Source: Neisseria dumasiana | Lineage (GTDB): Bacteria; Pseudomonadota; Gammaproteobacteria; Burkholderiales; Neisseriaceae | Reading direction: 5' to 3' | Assembly (NCBI RefSeq): GCF_022870885.1 | Contig: NZ_CP091509.1 | Coordinates: forward strand, 372,001 to 436,000 | Length of the DNA stretch: 64,000 nt | Shown here: positions 8,678 through 17,315 of the stretch, piece by piece | Numbering within the stretch: position 1 is the first letter of the stretch | Layout: the number at the start of each line of letters is the position of its first letter | Position numbers and translations under genes: made by a program | The notes under the pieces: model-generated | The model's database searches: none | What the model was told of the DNA's origin: nothing | The model's input: only the letters and a program-made list of their open reading frames with translations

Positions 8678-9883
8678 ATGCTTGAACAAGAAAAAACGGA
8701 TATATTGAAAAGTGGTCAATCGGAAGTTGTGAAATCACAAGTGGTACAACAACCGGCTGAGAAAGTGAATAAACCAAAGAAGAAGCGATGGTTGAAAAAA
8801 AAGTTCAGTAAACTTTTTTGGGCTATTGTTATTTTACCGACGATATGTGCCACAGTATATTTTTCTATTTGGGCTTCGGACAGATACGTTTCGGAATCCA
8901 GTTTTGTAGTGCGCGCGGCACATAATCAACCTTCTGTATCCGGTATCGGAGCATTGTTGCAAGGAGCCGGTTTTAGTCGTTCCCAAGACGATACTTATAC
9001 AGTAAGAGAGTATATGGGATCACGTTCAGCTTTGGATGAGTTAGGTAGAACTATTTCTGTTCGAGCATATTACGAAAAGAAAGGGGATATTTTCAGTCGT
9101 TTCAATGGATTTGGCTTATGGGGAGAAAGTGAAGCCTTTTATCAATATTTTAAAGATAAAATCAACATTGATTTTGATCCCATTTCAGGTATTTCCGTAT
9201 TAAGTGTTGAATCTTTTGATGCCCAAGAATCACGGCAGATTAACGCTGCTTTGTTAAGTAAAGGAGAAGAGTTAATTAACAAACTTAATACACGTGCGCG
9301 TAAAGATACCATTGAGCAGGCACAGCAAAATGTAGCAATAGCGGAAGAGCGGGTAAAAAAAGCAGCAGAGGAAATCGCGGTTTACCGTATTGAAAACGGG
9401 ATTTTCGATTTGAAAACACAATCTGAAGCACAAATGAGTTTGGTATCGAAACTTCAGGATGAATTGATCGTCATTCAAACGCAATTGGATCAAGTTAAGG
9501 CCATTACACCGGAAAACCCTCAAATCTCAGGTTTACAGGCGCGTGAAAAAAGCCTGAAGCGGGAAATCAAGCAGCAGATGCAGACGATTTTAGGTAGCTC
9601 CGATACTTCTATTGCCGCCAAAGCGGCGGCCTATCAGCGTTTGTTTCTTGAAAATGAGTTGGCTGAAAAGCAGCTGGCAGCCGCGATTGTTTCTCTGGAA
9701 AATGCTAAAGCCGAGGCTGATCGGAAGCAGTTATATTTAGAAATTGTTTCCCAACCAAGTCAGCCGGATATGGCGGAAAGGCCGCGCCGGTTTTATAACA
9801 TCATTGCAACATTTTTTATCGGTTTGATACTTTACGGGATTATCAGCTTGCTTGCTGCAGGCGTGAGGGAGCATAAAAACTGA
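8678..9883 (+). CDS. ctrB: Capsule export inner-membrane protein CtrB (KpsE/BexC family)
   Basis: 401 residues. A Lys-rich cytoplasmic start is followed by TM1 (about 48-68, LFWAIVILPTICATVYFSIW). A long periplasmic coiled-coil region (about 200-345, IEQAQQNVAIAEERVKKAAEE) leads to the PERPRR-type motif (AERPRRFYNI) and TM2 near the C-terminus (IIATFFIGLILYGIISLL). This is the polysaccharide co-polymerase topology that links the ABC transporter to the outer-membrane CtrA channel. It starts 16 bases after ctrA, with GGGGAAC as ribosome site, and its TGA overlaps the ctrC ATG. Confidence 0.94.
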   Translation: MLEQEKTDILKSGQSEVVKSQVVQQPAEKVNKPKKKRWLKKKFSKLFWAIVILPTICATVYFSIWASDRYVSESSFVVRAAHNQPSVSGIGALLQGAGFSRSQDDTYTVREYMGSRSALDELGRTISVRAYYEKKGDIFSRFNGFGLWGESEAFYQYFKDKINIDFDPISGISVLSVESFDAQESRQINAALLSKGEELINKLNTRARKDTIEQAQQNVAIAEERVKKAAEEIAVYRIENGIFDLKTQSEAQMSLVSKLQDELIVIQTQLDQVKAITPENPQISGLQAREKSLKREIKQQMQTILGSSDTSIAAKAAAYQRLFLENELAEKQLAAAIVSLENAKAEADRKQLYLEIVSQPSQPDMAERPRRFYNIIATFFIGLILYGIISLLAAGVREHKN

Positions 9884-10680
9884 TGAAAGCACTACACGAA
9901 ACGTCATTTCGAGAATCGTTAGTGATTCAACTTAGGGTGATCGGTGCACTATTGATGCGCGAGATTATTACACGTTACGGGCGGAATAACATTGGCTTTT
10001 TATGGTTGTTTGTAGAACCTTTACTGATGACTCTTTTGATCGTAATTGCATGGAAGTTTTTAAAAGCTGATCATCTTTCGTCTTTAAATATTGTGGCTTT
10101 CGTGCTGACTGGATACCCTATGGCAATGATGTGGCGTAATGCTTCCAGCCGTTCGATCGGTGCTATTTCAGCCAATGCAACATTGCTTTATCACCGTAAC
10201 GTAAAGATATTGGATACGATATTTGCTCGTGTGTTGTTGGAGGTAGCAGGTGCTACCGTTGCACAGATTGCTATCATGGTAGTGTTAGTTACACTGAGAT
10301 GGGTAGCTGTTCCAAATGATATTTTTTATATGTTTTTGGCATGGGTGCTTATGGGTTTATTCGCACTCAGCTTGGGTTTGATAGTGTGTTCAATAGCGTT
10401 TAAATTTGAAGTTTTTGGTAAACTTTGGAGTACTTTGAGTTTGATTATGTTGCCTATTTCAGGTGCTTTCTTCTTCCTATCTTCTTTGCCTTATCAAATT
10501 CAGTCTTATTTTAAGTGGATTCCGATGGTACACGGTACGGAAATGTTCCGGCAGGGTTATTTCGGCAGTGCGGCAAATACGTTGGAAAACCCGTGGTATT
10601 TGTTATTGTGCAATTTGGTCATGTTGTGGATAGGATTGGCAATGGTGGCTAAATTCAGCAAGGGGGTGGAACCCCAATGA
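9883..10680 (+). CDS. ctrC: Capsule ABC transporter permease CtrC (KpsM/BexB family)
   Basis: 265 residues, an ABC-2 type permease with about six membrane segments, such as [19 protein letters not shown] and [21 protein letters not shown]. The family signature [13 protein letters not shown] is near residue 36. It pairs with CtrD to export polysaccharide across the inner membrane. Its ATG overlaps the ctrB stop by one base and its stop overlaps ctrD in ATGA, so the genes are probably translationally coupled. It is still AT-rich, unlike ctrD that follows. Confidence 0.95.
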   Translation: MKALHETSFRESLVIQLRVIGALLMREIITRYGRNNIGFLWLFVEPLLMTLLIVIAWKFLKADHLSSLNIVAFVLTGYPMAMMWRNASSRSIGAISANATLLYHRNVKILDTIFARVLLEVAGATVAQIAIMVVLVTLRWVAVPNDIFYMFLAWVLMGLFALSLGLIVCSIAFKFEVFGKLWSTLSLIMLPISGAFFFLSSLPYQIQSYFKWIPMVHGTEMFRQGYFGSAANTLENPWYLLLCNLVMLWIGLAMVAKFSKGVEPQ

Positions 10681-11327
10681 TTTCTGTTGAACATGTGTAT
10701 AAAAAATATCAGACACGATTGGGCTGGCGGACGGTGTTGGAGGATATCAATTTTCAGCTCGAAAAAGGCGAAAAAATCGGTATCCTAGGCCGGAACGGGG
10801 CGGGCAAATCCACACTGATACGCTTGATCAGCGGTGTGGAACCGCCCACCGAGGGCGAGATTAAACGCACGATGAGCATTTCTTGGCCGTTGGCGTTCAG
10901 CGGGGCGTTTCAAGGCAGCCTTACCGGTATGGATAATTTGCGCTTTATCTGTCGGATTTATAATGTTGATATCGATTATGTGAAGGCGTTTACGGAAGAG
11001 TTTTCCGAGCTGGGGCAATATCTGTATGAGCCGGTAAAACGCTATTCTTCTGGTATGAAGGCACGGCTGGCATTTGCATTATCGCTGGCGGTGGAGTTCG
11101 ACTGTTATCTGATTGACGAAGTGATTGCGGTGGGCGACTCGCGTTTTTCGGAAAAATGCCGCTACGAGCTGTTTGAGAAGCGTAAAGACCGCTCGATTAT
11201 TCTGGTGTCGCACAGCCCGAGTGCGATGAAGCAATATTGCGACAATGCCATGGTGTTGGAAGCGGGCAGGCTGCATCAGTTCGATAATATGGATGATGCT
11301 TACCAATACTACAATACTCATATTTGA
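10677..11327 (+). CDS. ctrD: Capsule ABC transporter ATP-binding protein CtrD (KpsT/BexA family)
   Basis: 216 residues. It has Walker [10 protein letters not shown] (about 38-46), the ABC signature [11 protein letters not shown] (about 122-132), Walker B CYLIDEV (about 143-149) and the switch His in ILVSHS. It energises export of the finished chain through CtrC. It overlaps ctrC by four bases. Base composition rises clearly at this gene compared with ctrABC and the biosynthesis genes, which may mark a recombination junction. Confidence 0.95.
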   Translation: MISVEHVYKKYQTRLGWRTVLEDINFQLEKGEKIGILGRNGAGKSTLIRLISGVEPPTEGEIKRTMSISWPLAFSGAFQGSLTGMDNLRFICRIYNVDIDYVKAFTEEFSELGQYLYEPVKRYSSGMKARLAFALSLAVEFDCYLIDEVIAVGDSRFSEKCRYELFEKRKDRSIILVSHSPSAMKQYCDNAMVLEAGRLHQFDNMDDAYQYYNTHI

Positions 11328-11344
11328 GTTTATATCTGTTTTAT

Positions 11345-11381
11345 AAAGATGCCGTCTGAAATCTTTTCAGACGGCATCTTT
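11345..11381. terminator. DUS-pair terminator after ctrD
   Basis: aaagatgccgtctgaa and its exact complement enclose a five-base loop and are followed by T-rich sequence. The arms carry two head-to-head uptake sequences of the atgccgtctgaa form. It can serve ctrD (plus) and the oxidoreductase gene (minus). Confidence 0.85.
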
Positions 11382-11402
11382 ATATTTATAAATAAAAAAC
11401 AG

Positions 11403-12569
11403 TTATGCCTTTTCGGGGACGGAGCCTTGCAAGAGATATTGAATTGTTTCGCGCACGCTCTTGATGGCGTTTCCGAAGGGTAAAGGGTCTTTGCCTCTGA
11501 AGAATAAGCCTTTATCGACTTCACCGCGCCAAGCGGCGGCCAGTTGGATGTCGATACAGAATTGACCCACTTTATCTAAGCCGTCGCGCAGGCCGCATAC
11601 GGAAAGGCAGTTGAGACCTTGCGTGCAGCGGCGTGAATCGGCTTTGGCATTGGCTTGCAGCTTTGCTTCGCGTTTGATGTAGCTTTCTAGAAATTTAGTG
11701 CGCACGCCGCGGGCGGGCAGGCCGGCAACCGACATAAATTCGACGACTTGCTCAAGCGGTGCGCCGGCCAAAGTTTTTTTGAAATTTAAGTGTGCATCGC
11801 CTTCTTCGGTTACGGCGAACGCGGTGCCGATTTGTACGGCAGAAGCTCCCCATGCTTTTAAGGCGGTGGTGATTTTGTCGAAATTGGCCATGCCGCCGGC
11901 AAGAATCAAAGGTATTTTTTCGCTTTCCAGCCCCAGTTTTTTAAAAACTTCGCAGGTTTCCTCAATAACGCGTTTGAACTCGAATTTTTCATCGTTCACG
12001 CCGTCTACGGTCATTGCGCCGAGATGGCCTGCGGCATGTGCGGGGTGTTCGATCACAATCGCATCGGGCAGTATGCCTTTTTTCATCCAGCGTTTGAGCA
12101 CAATATTGATGCCGCGCGATTCGGAAAGAATGGGCAGCAAGGCAATATCTTTATGGTAGCCTTCAGTCATTTCGGGCAGGTCAAGCGGCAGGCCCGCGCC
12201 CATCACAATCGCATCTGCGCCCGATTCGCATGCCTGGCGCACTAACGCTTGGTGGTCTTTAACGGCTTTCATCACGTTTACGGCAATGATGCCTTTGCCT
12301 TCGGCATCTGCTTTCGCTTTGCGGATTTCTCTGTCAAGAGCAATATGGTTGAGTTTGCAGTATTTTTCTTCGGAAGGGTTGATTTTCGACTCGGCCAGCA
12401 AGTCTTCATGCAAATGGCGCAAATCTACGCTGGCAATCGTGCCGACGCCGTTTTCGCGGGCCACTGCGCTGGAAAGTTTGGAAGCGGATACGCCTACGCC
12501 CATTCCGCCCTGCACAATCGGAATCAGTGATTTGCCGCGAATAAACAAGGGATCGAAGCTGTGTTGCAT
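11403..12569 (-). CDS. Nitronate monooxygenase-like FMN oxidoreductase
   Basis: 388 residues, of the 2-nitropropane dioxygenase/nitronate monooxygenase family (TIM barrel, FMN). Visible marks are IPIVQGGMGVGVSASKLSSAVA at the start, DAIVMGAGLPLDLPE, EHPAHAAGHLGA with the conserved His region, and ILAGGMANFDKI followed by GASAVQIGTAF for FMN phosphate binding. A C-terminal part with several cysteines (CTQGLNCLSVCGLRDG) is longer than in minimal members. The family oxidises alkyl nitronates or acts as NAD(P)H:quinone reductase; the substrate here is unknown. A long palindrome covers its probable promoter. Confidence 0.85.
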   Translation of the reverse strand: MQHSFDPLFIRGKSLIPIVQGGMGVGVSASKLSSAVARENGVGTIASVDLRHLHEDLLAESKINPSEEKYCKLNHIALDREIRKAKADAEGKGIIAVNVMKAVKDHQALVRQACESGADAIVMGAGLPLDLPEMTEGYHKDIALLPILSESRGINIVLKRWMKKGILPDAIVIEHPAHAAGHLGAMTVDGVNDEKFEFKRVIEETCEVFKKLGLESEKIPLILAGGMANFDKITTALKAWGASAVQIGTAFAVTEEGDAHLNFKKTLAGAPLEQVVEFMSVAGLPARGVRTKFLESYIKREAKLQANAKADSRRCTQGLNCLSVCGLRDGLDKVGQFCIDIQLAAAWRGEVDKGLFFRGKDPLPFGNAIKSVRETIQYLLQGSVPEKA

Positions 12570-12671
12570 GAATAGGTTTCCTTTATAGTTAAATGCGGAT
12601 TTTATGATTGACTATGGAGCGGCTGTGGCAGGTGATGAAGCACCAAGCCGTAGGGTATTTTTAGATTAGGC

Positions 12672-12703
12672 ATTATACTCTAATTTAAATCTAAATTAGA
12701 GTA
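12672..12703 (-). promoter_or_regulatory. 28-bp palindromic operator over a minus-strand promoter
   Basis: tactctaattta (12676-12687) and taaattagagta (12692-12703) are exact inverted repeats around four bases. Reading the minus strand, the second arm runs into TATAAT (12677-12672), so the palindrome overlaps the spacer and -10 of a promoter about 95 bases upstream of the oxidoreductase start. This is the usual geometry for a dimeric repressor such as a MarR or TetR family member. The regulator is not identified in the window. Confidence 0.65.
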
Positions 12704-12741
12704 GAACTATAGTTATTTTTTTGGAGAGTGTGTAAATTTGC

Positions 12742-12777
12742 TTTACCGCCATGAAGCCGGATATTTCATGGCGGTAA
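12742..12777. terminator. Stem-loop between the AsmA-like and oxidoreductase genes
   Basis: tttaccgccatgaa and tttcatggcggtaaa form a 14-bp stem with an eight-base loop. It lies downstream of the minus-strand asmA-like gene and upstream of the oxidoreductase promoter and probably ends asmA-like transcription. The rest of 12570-12874 holds the operator, one DUS near 12847 and no gene. Confidence 0.6.
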
Positions 12778-12874
12778 AAATTGAGAAAAATACTCTGAAA
12801 TTCAATTGTTTGGTTTTCTTTGAGGGTGGTAGGTTCAGGCGTGTGAGGCCGTCTGAAAAAAGTGATGTGCCGTT

Positions 12875-15025
12875 TCAAGGCGCAGATGCCGATTGGGAGG
12901 GGGCATTCAACCATTGCCACTGCTCGCGCAGGGTTTCCGCTAAAGCGCGTTGTTTTTCTTGTGGTGTTTCCAAGCCTGAAGTGAGCTTGTTGTAGTCTAA
13001 CGTAACGGAGGGATTGTCCACCGGGCCGTTGATTTTGATAGGTATGGGCTTGGCTTGGCTGTTTTTTACATTGCGTATCAACATGTTTTCCGACATGGTT
13101 TGGGCGTTGAAATCGGTTTGCCCGCTGCTGGTGATATTGAAAATGTCGGAGGTAAGCTCGGCATTTTCATGGGTGCCGACGCCGTTGCGGATTTCGCTGG
13201 TAAGCGAAAAATGGCGGAAGGGCGTTTGCATGTCGCGGTTTTTATTATTAACGGCAGTATTGTTGCCCAAACTTTGCAAAACATTGGAGATATCCAAGCC
13301 CAGCCATGCGCCTTGGCTGACGTTAAGCTGCAAAGTGCCGTTGAGTGTTTTGGTAAGGCTTTCGCGGTTATGGCCTTTTGCCGTGAGATCGATTACTGCA
13401 TCACCTATGCCGCCGATGCGGTGGTAGCCGAGCAAGTCTTGCACAAGCGGGCGGATTTGTACGCCGCGTGCGTTTTGCTGCAAATGGTAGGCCGGCGGAT
13501 CGGTGTTGGCGATACTGATGCCGCCTTCGGTTTGGCCGCCGTAAAGCCCGGCACGGAAATTCGTGAGCGTGATGCGTTGGTTGTCGGCATAAAGCACGGT
13601 TTGCAAATCGTCCATTTGCAGGCCGGGCATATTCAGGCTGCCGATGCGGATATCGGCATGAACTTGCGGCATGGCCGTTTGATTTAAAAATGCGGGGAAA
13701 AGATTGCCGCTTTTGGCTTGGAAATCGCTCCAATAAGGAAGCAGCGACAGTTTCTGCATGCCGACCGTGGCACGGAGTGTGGCGGGCGTGTCTGTTCCGG
13801 CGGCGGTATAGCGGGCGGAAACTTCTGTGTTTTGCCGGTCAAACAGGCCTTTTAAATCAAGCGTCCAATTTTTGTTGTTATGCAAGGCGAAACGGCCTTC
13901 CATTTGGCTGACTAGGCGCGAACGCGGGGCAGCTTTCAGGCTGTCTTGGTGGGTGCTTAATCTGAAGTTTTCCGATTCCAACAAGGTGTCTTTTTGCCAG
14001 ATAAGCGGCCCGGAAAGATTAAAAGTGGTTTGCTTCGTTTGGTTTTTATGGCTGCCGTTGAATTCAAATTCGCTGATGGTGGCCACGGTTGGGCGCAGGC
14101 TGATGCGGGAGAGTGCCAGAGAGCCGTCCCAACTGCTTTCGGGCGACGAACGGGCAGTAAACACCGCGCTGATTTCGCTCACGCTGATGTGTTTTTTCTT
14201 CCAAAGCAGGGCTGGGCTTTGCGCGGTAAGGTGCAGTTTGTGAAAAGAGCTGTCGGCACGCAGGCGCAGGTTGCGGGCTTGCAAGGTGTGGTTTTTCGGC
14301 TGCCAAGTAAGGTCGGCATCGGCGGCAAACGAAGTGGTTTCATTGCCTGCAGGCAGGGTGGCATCTACATGAACGGCAGGGAAAAGCCATTCGCTGCCGT
14401 TGATATTCAGACGGCCTGTGCTGTGCCAGCTGAAAGGTTGATGTTTATTATGGTGTGTTGTTCCGTTTAAGGTAAACGTGCGCGAAGATTCAGATTCGCC
14501 GCTTAAGTTTAAATTGAAATTTCGGGTGTCGTAATGCGCGTCGGGCGTGCCTATGTTCAGACGGCTGTTTTCAATGACCACCCTGTTTATTTGTGCCGCG
14601 CGGCCGGACGTTTTCCATAAATCCTGAAAGCTCCACACGCCGTCGGGCTGCTGATTGGCTTGCGCATCCGCTTCTTTTACCACCCATTTTTCAATAACCG
14701 CCTTGTCGCTCCAAAGATTGCTCCATGCCAACCCGATGCGCATTTCTTTGGCGTGCAGAGCCGATGCCGTGCTGTTGGGCTTGCTCACTGCCACATCATA
14801 CAGCGTAACGGTAGGGCGGGGCAGCCACGAACGGCCGATCTCACTGCTGAAACGCACCGTGCGGCCGCTGCCCCGCACCGCTTCATCTGCCCAAGCCTGA
14901 ATGTGCCGGCTGTCGAACAGATAATGCAGAAAACCTTGGGCGATAAGCACGGAAGAGGCCAGCGCAATCATGCCGTATACAGAAAAACGCAGCCAAAATT
15001 TTCCGGAGCGGAAGAGTTTAACCAT
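12875..15025 (-). CDS. AsmA family protein
   Basis: 716 residues. An N-terminal membrane anchor (SVYGMIALASSVLIAQGFLHYLF, about 15-37) is followed by a long periplasmic beta-rich region. The AsmA C-terminal domain is visible at about 500-690, with GVQIRPLVQDLLG, GIGDAVIDLTAKGHNRESLTKTLNGTLQLNVSQGAWLGLDISNVLQ and the late IKINGPVDNPSVTLDYNKL. AsmA-like proteins are bridge-type or outer-membrane-biogenesis factors with a repeating beta-groove; the exact role in Neisseria is not known. It is single, with no operon partner visible. Large out-of-frame ORFs on both strands inside it are shadows. Confidence 0.85.
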   Translation of the reverse strand: MVKLFRSGKFWLRFSVYGMIALASSVLIAQGFLHYLFDSRHIQAWADEAVRGSGRTVRFSSEIGRSWLPRPTVTLYDVAVSKPNSTASALHAKEMRIGLAWSNLWSDKAVIEKWVVKEADAQANQQPDGVWSFQDLWKTSGRAAQINRVVIENSRLNIGTPDAHYDTRNFNLNLSGESESSRTFTLNGTTHHNKHQPFSWHSTGRLNINGSEWLFPAVHVDATLPAGNETTSFAADADLTWQPKNHTLQARNLRLRADSSFHKLHLTAQSPALLWKKKHISVSEISAVFTARSSPESSWDGSLALSRISLRPTVATISEFEFNGSHKNQTKQTTFNLSGPLIWQKDTLLESENFRLSTHQDSLKAAPRSRLVSQMEGRFALHNNKNWTLDLKGLFDRQNTEVSARYTAAGTDTPATLRATVGMQKLSLLPYWSDFQAKSGNLFPAFLNQTAMPQVHADIRIGSLNMPGLQMDDLQTVLYADNQRITLTNFRAGLYGGQTEGGISIANTDPPAYHLQQNARGVQIRPLVQDLLGYHRIGGIGDAVIDLTAKGHNRESLTKTLNGTLQLNVSQGAWLGLDISNVLQSLGNNTAVNNKNRDMQTPFRHFSLTSEIRNGVGTHENAELTSDIFNITSSGQTDFNAQTMSENMLIRNVKNSQAKPIPIKINGPVDNPSVTLDYNKLTSGLETPQEKQRALAETLREQWQWLNAPSQSASAP

Positions 15026-15265
15026 GATAAAAGAATAAAAAGAGATGCTTGAAGTATAGCATATAGGCCGTCTGAAACATCGTTTGGTAGCGGATAAAGC
15101 CGAATATTGCTACTATTCGGCACGAACGGCAGCGAATGGCGAAACGGCACCGCTTCGCCGCCACGGTTGGAAAATTTCACTAACAGCCGCAACCGCTCAT
15201 CGTGCCATACATCCTATATACATATATATAAGAGTGACGCACGCGGCCTTTAATATTCGGAGCGT

Positions 15266-16144
15266 ATGATGATTATTGTGATGCAGAAACAGGCTGCGCC
15301 CGAAGCAGTCGAAAGCGTAATCCAATTTATCCGCAGCAGAGGTTTGCAGGAACACGTTTCGCGCGGAGAAGAGCGCACCATTATCGGCGCGGTCGGCGAC
15401 GAGCGCGTGTTTCACCCCAACGAATTGGAACGCCTAAACGGAGTCGAACGAGCCATCCGCGTGCTCAACGAATGGAAAATCATCAGCCGCGAAACCAGCC
15501 CTGAAAACACCGTGATTACCGTGCGCGGCGTATCCATCGGCGGCGGCAAAATGCTAGATATTACCGCCAACCCGCAACAATCCGGCAAAGCCGATATGGC
15601 ATTTGCCGACCCCTTCTACCTGCCCGCCCGCCCCTATACCGATGCCGTTGCCCATAACGAACACGAGCAAATCCGCGCCATGCAGGCCGAAGTGGCCAAA
15701 CACCATGCGGCAGGCAAACCCGTTATCGTGCGCATCCGAGACGTGCGTCAGCTCGCCCCCACACTGGATGCCGAAGCCGACATCCTCTATCTCGGCGGCG
15801 AACTCATGAGCAACCGCGCCCTTCAAGACGAAGTAGGCCGTCTGAATACCCCCGTTGTATTATGTAAAGACAAACACCACCGCGCCGACGAATGGCTGGT
15901 TGCCGCCGAACACATCGCCTTGCGCGGCAACCACCATATCATTCTCGGCGAAGCAGGCACCCTCAGCTTCGAGCCGGAACACACCTACCGCCTAGACGTA
16001 GATGCCATCGTGCGCGTGCGCCGCGTAAGCCATCTGCCCGTTATCGCCAACATCACCCGCCTGTGGCACGGCGATATGCCCCAAGAAATTTTATACAAAC
16101 TCGCCCAAGCCGCAGGCGCCGACGGCATCGTAAACAGCTTATAA
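15266..16144 (+). CDS. DAHP-synthase-like protein, probably non-catalytic
   Basis: 292 residues (a second ATG is at 15269; the GGAG-like site near 15259 suits either). Residues 1-75 match the ferredoxin-like regulatory domain of type I-beta DAHP synthases (HVSRGEERTIIGAVGDERVF, GVERAIRVLNEWKIISRETSPENTVITVRGVSIGGG). Residues 130-292 follow the barrel (RIRDVRQLAPTLDAEADILYLGGELMSN, EEWL-like DEWLVAAEHIALRGNHHIILGEAG). The active-site segments are altered: the AGPC strand reads ITANPQ, KPRTSPYSFQG is missing, LCERG reads LGEAG and the DPSH strand reads NITRLW. The metal-ligand Cys and His are therefore absent. Shikimate-pathway activity is unlikely; a regulatory or binding role is possible. Confidence 0.75.
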   Translation: MMIIVMQKQAAPEAVESVIQFIRSRGLQEHVSRGEERTIIGAVGDERVFHPNELERLNGVERAIRVLNEWKIISRETSPENTVITVRGVSIGGGKMLDITANPQQSGKADMAFADPFYLPARPYTDAVAHNEHEQIRAMQAEVAKHHAAGKPVIVRIRDVRQLAPTLDAEADILYLGGELMSNRALQDEVGRLNTPVVLCKDKHHRADEWLVAAEHIALRGNHHIILGEAGTLSFEPEHTYRLDVDAIVRVRRVSHLPVIANITRLWHGDMPQEILYKLAQAAGADGIVNSL

Positions 16145-16185
16145 GGTTGGCGTTTTTCTCAATACATTTCCCTCAATCCGCATAC

Positions 16186-16210
16186 GGGCGGATATACAAT
16201 CCGCCCCTAC
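16186..16210 (-). repeat. Solitary REP element (GTAG plus hairpin)
   Basis: gggcggat and atccgccc form the stem, and the complement begins with GTAG. It is the same sequence class as the REPs of the 18-19.5 kb array but stands alone, 40 bases after the DAHP-synthase-like gene. Confidence 0.8.
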
Positions 16211-16248
16211 GAATCAAACATGGCCGTCTGAAAAAAACGGTTTCCTTT

Positions 16249-16346
16249 GTAGGTCGGATTCTCGAATCCGATGTTTATGCATTATCACGATGATTAAACA
16301 TTTCCGTGATAACAACCGTTTTGTCGGATACCAGTATCCGACCTAC
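16249..16346. repeat. Pair of second-type REP elements facing each other
   Basis: gtaggtcggattctcgaatcc (from 16249) and, inverted, a copy ending gtatccgacctac (to 16346) share the GTAG foot but have a GTCGGAT stem instead of GGGCGGAT. The head-to-head arrangement with about 50 bases between resembles a BIME. It may depend on a different RAYT. Confidence 0.7.
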
Positions 16347-16572
16347 GCTTGTTCCCCGACCATGCCGCGTTACATCCCGACAAAAAACGTCACATGACAA
16401 AATAATAAACCCTGCCTTGCGCTTTGGGGCAAATAAACGACAAAAAACGGCAGGTTGATTTTTAAAAATTATTCAAAAAACATAATGATTAAATCATAAA
16501 ATGCTCAACACATAAAATTAAAATATATAAATATCAATAATATAAAATTTAATTTTCAAAAATTACCAAACT

Positions 16573-16588
16573 TGGCACAAACTTTGCT
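16573..16588 (+). promoter_or_regulatory. Sigma-54 promoter for the first pilin gene
   Basis: TGGCAC (16573-16578), five bases, TTGCT (16584-16588). The invariant GG and GC are twelve bases apart, as RpoN requires. It is about 175 bases upstream of the pilin ATG. The very AT-rich DNA around it (16440-16560) could hold activator or IHF sites. The leader also contains the ACACG-rich segment at 16650-16730. Confidence 0.85.
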
Positions 16589-16760
16589 TAATACATAACA
16601 TCTGCAAACGGCAGTGCCGCAGCAGAAAACGTATCCTTCTTATTTCGTAGTGGCAGCAAAGCAGTAACACGGCGAACACACCGTGCCAAACACATTACGG
16701 TTACATAACTATATATAACACGTTACTCATTTTTTAATTTTTCAAACTGGAGTTTTAAAC

Positions 16761-17240
16761 ATGAAAGCAATGCAAAAAGGTTTTACTTTGATCGAGTTGA
16801 TGATCGTTGTAGCGATTATCGGTATTTTGGCAGCGATTGCTCTGCCGATGTACGGCGACTACACTGCCCGCGCACAAGCAACCGAGGGTTATGATTTGTT
16901 GGGCGGTATGAAAACGCCTTTGATTGAAGCGGTTGCTTCTACAAGTATGGGAGTCGCTTGCCCAACGTCCGCAATTGATTCATCAGCTAACAAGAATACT
17001 GATCCGGCTTGGTTTACTGCCGCAGTAAAATCTGGAAAATATGTAGAAAAAGTTGCAGCAAGTTCATCAGGTCAAGTTTGCACTTTGGTAGCAACATTTA
17101 AAGCAGCAGGTTCTGGCGTCAACGATAAGGTAGCAGGTGAAACAATTACTATGAAATTTACTGCTAACACAGGTGCATGGGAGTGTGAAACCTCTTTGGA
17201 TAAAAACATCGCTCCTGCAGCTTGTCAGCCAAAAAGCTAA
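16761..17240 (+). CDS. pilE: Type IV major pilin
   Basis: 159 residues. It has a short leader MKAMQKG, cleaved by PilD before [36 protein letters not shown] helix with Glu5 (first residues FTLIE). Two cysteine pairs are possible in the globular part ([26 protein letters not shown]). CTGGAG is the ribosome site. It forms the pilus fibre used for adhesion, twitching and DNA uptake. It is transcribed from the sigma-54 promoter upstream and is followed by a terminator and then by a second pilin gene. The variable part is short and contains no obvious silent-cassette repeats. Confidence 0.95.
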   Translation: MKAMQKGFTLIELMIVVAIIGILAAIALPMYGDYTARAQATEGYDLLGGMKTPLIEAVASTSMGVACPTSAIDSSANKNTDPAWFTAAVKSGKYVEKVAASSSGQVCTLVATFKAAGSGVNDKVAGETITMKFTANTGAWECETSLDKNIAPAACQPKS

Positions 17241-17266
17241 ACCATAATAGTTTCGATATGGAACTT

Positions 17267-17292
17267 AAAAGCCCGCTGTATGCGGGCTTTTT
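17267..17292 (+). terminator. Rho-independent terminator after the first pilin gene
   Basis: aaaagcccgc, four-base loop, gcgggctttttat. A GC stem and T-run stand between the two pilin genes, so most transcripts should carry only the first. Confidence 0.85.
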
Positions 17293-17315
17293 ATTAATAT
17301 CTCAAGGGAAAACAA

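Noticed and set aside
13055..14470. Long plus-strand frames inside the AsmA-like gene
   Set aside because: They are antisense shadows in GC-rich coding DNA; no domain and no ribosome site, while the minus-strand frame has clear AsmA motifs.
15892..16293. 133-codon Arg/His-rich frame overlapping the DAHP-synthase-like gene
   Set aside because: Out-of-frame reading of the real gene; the composition is that of a shadow.
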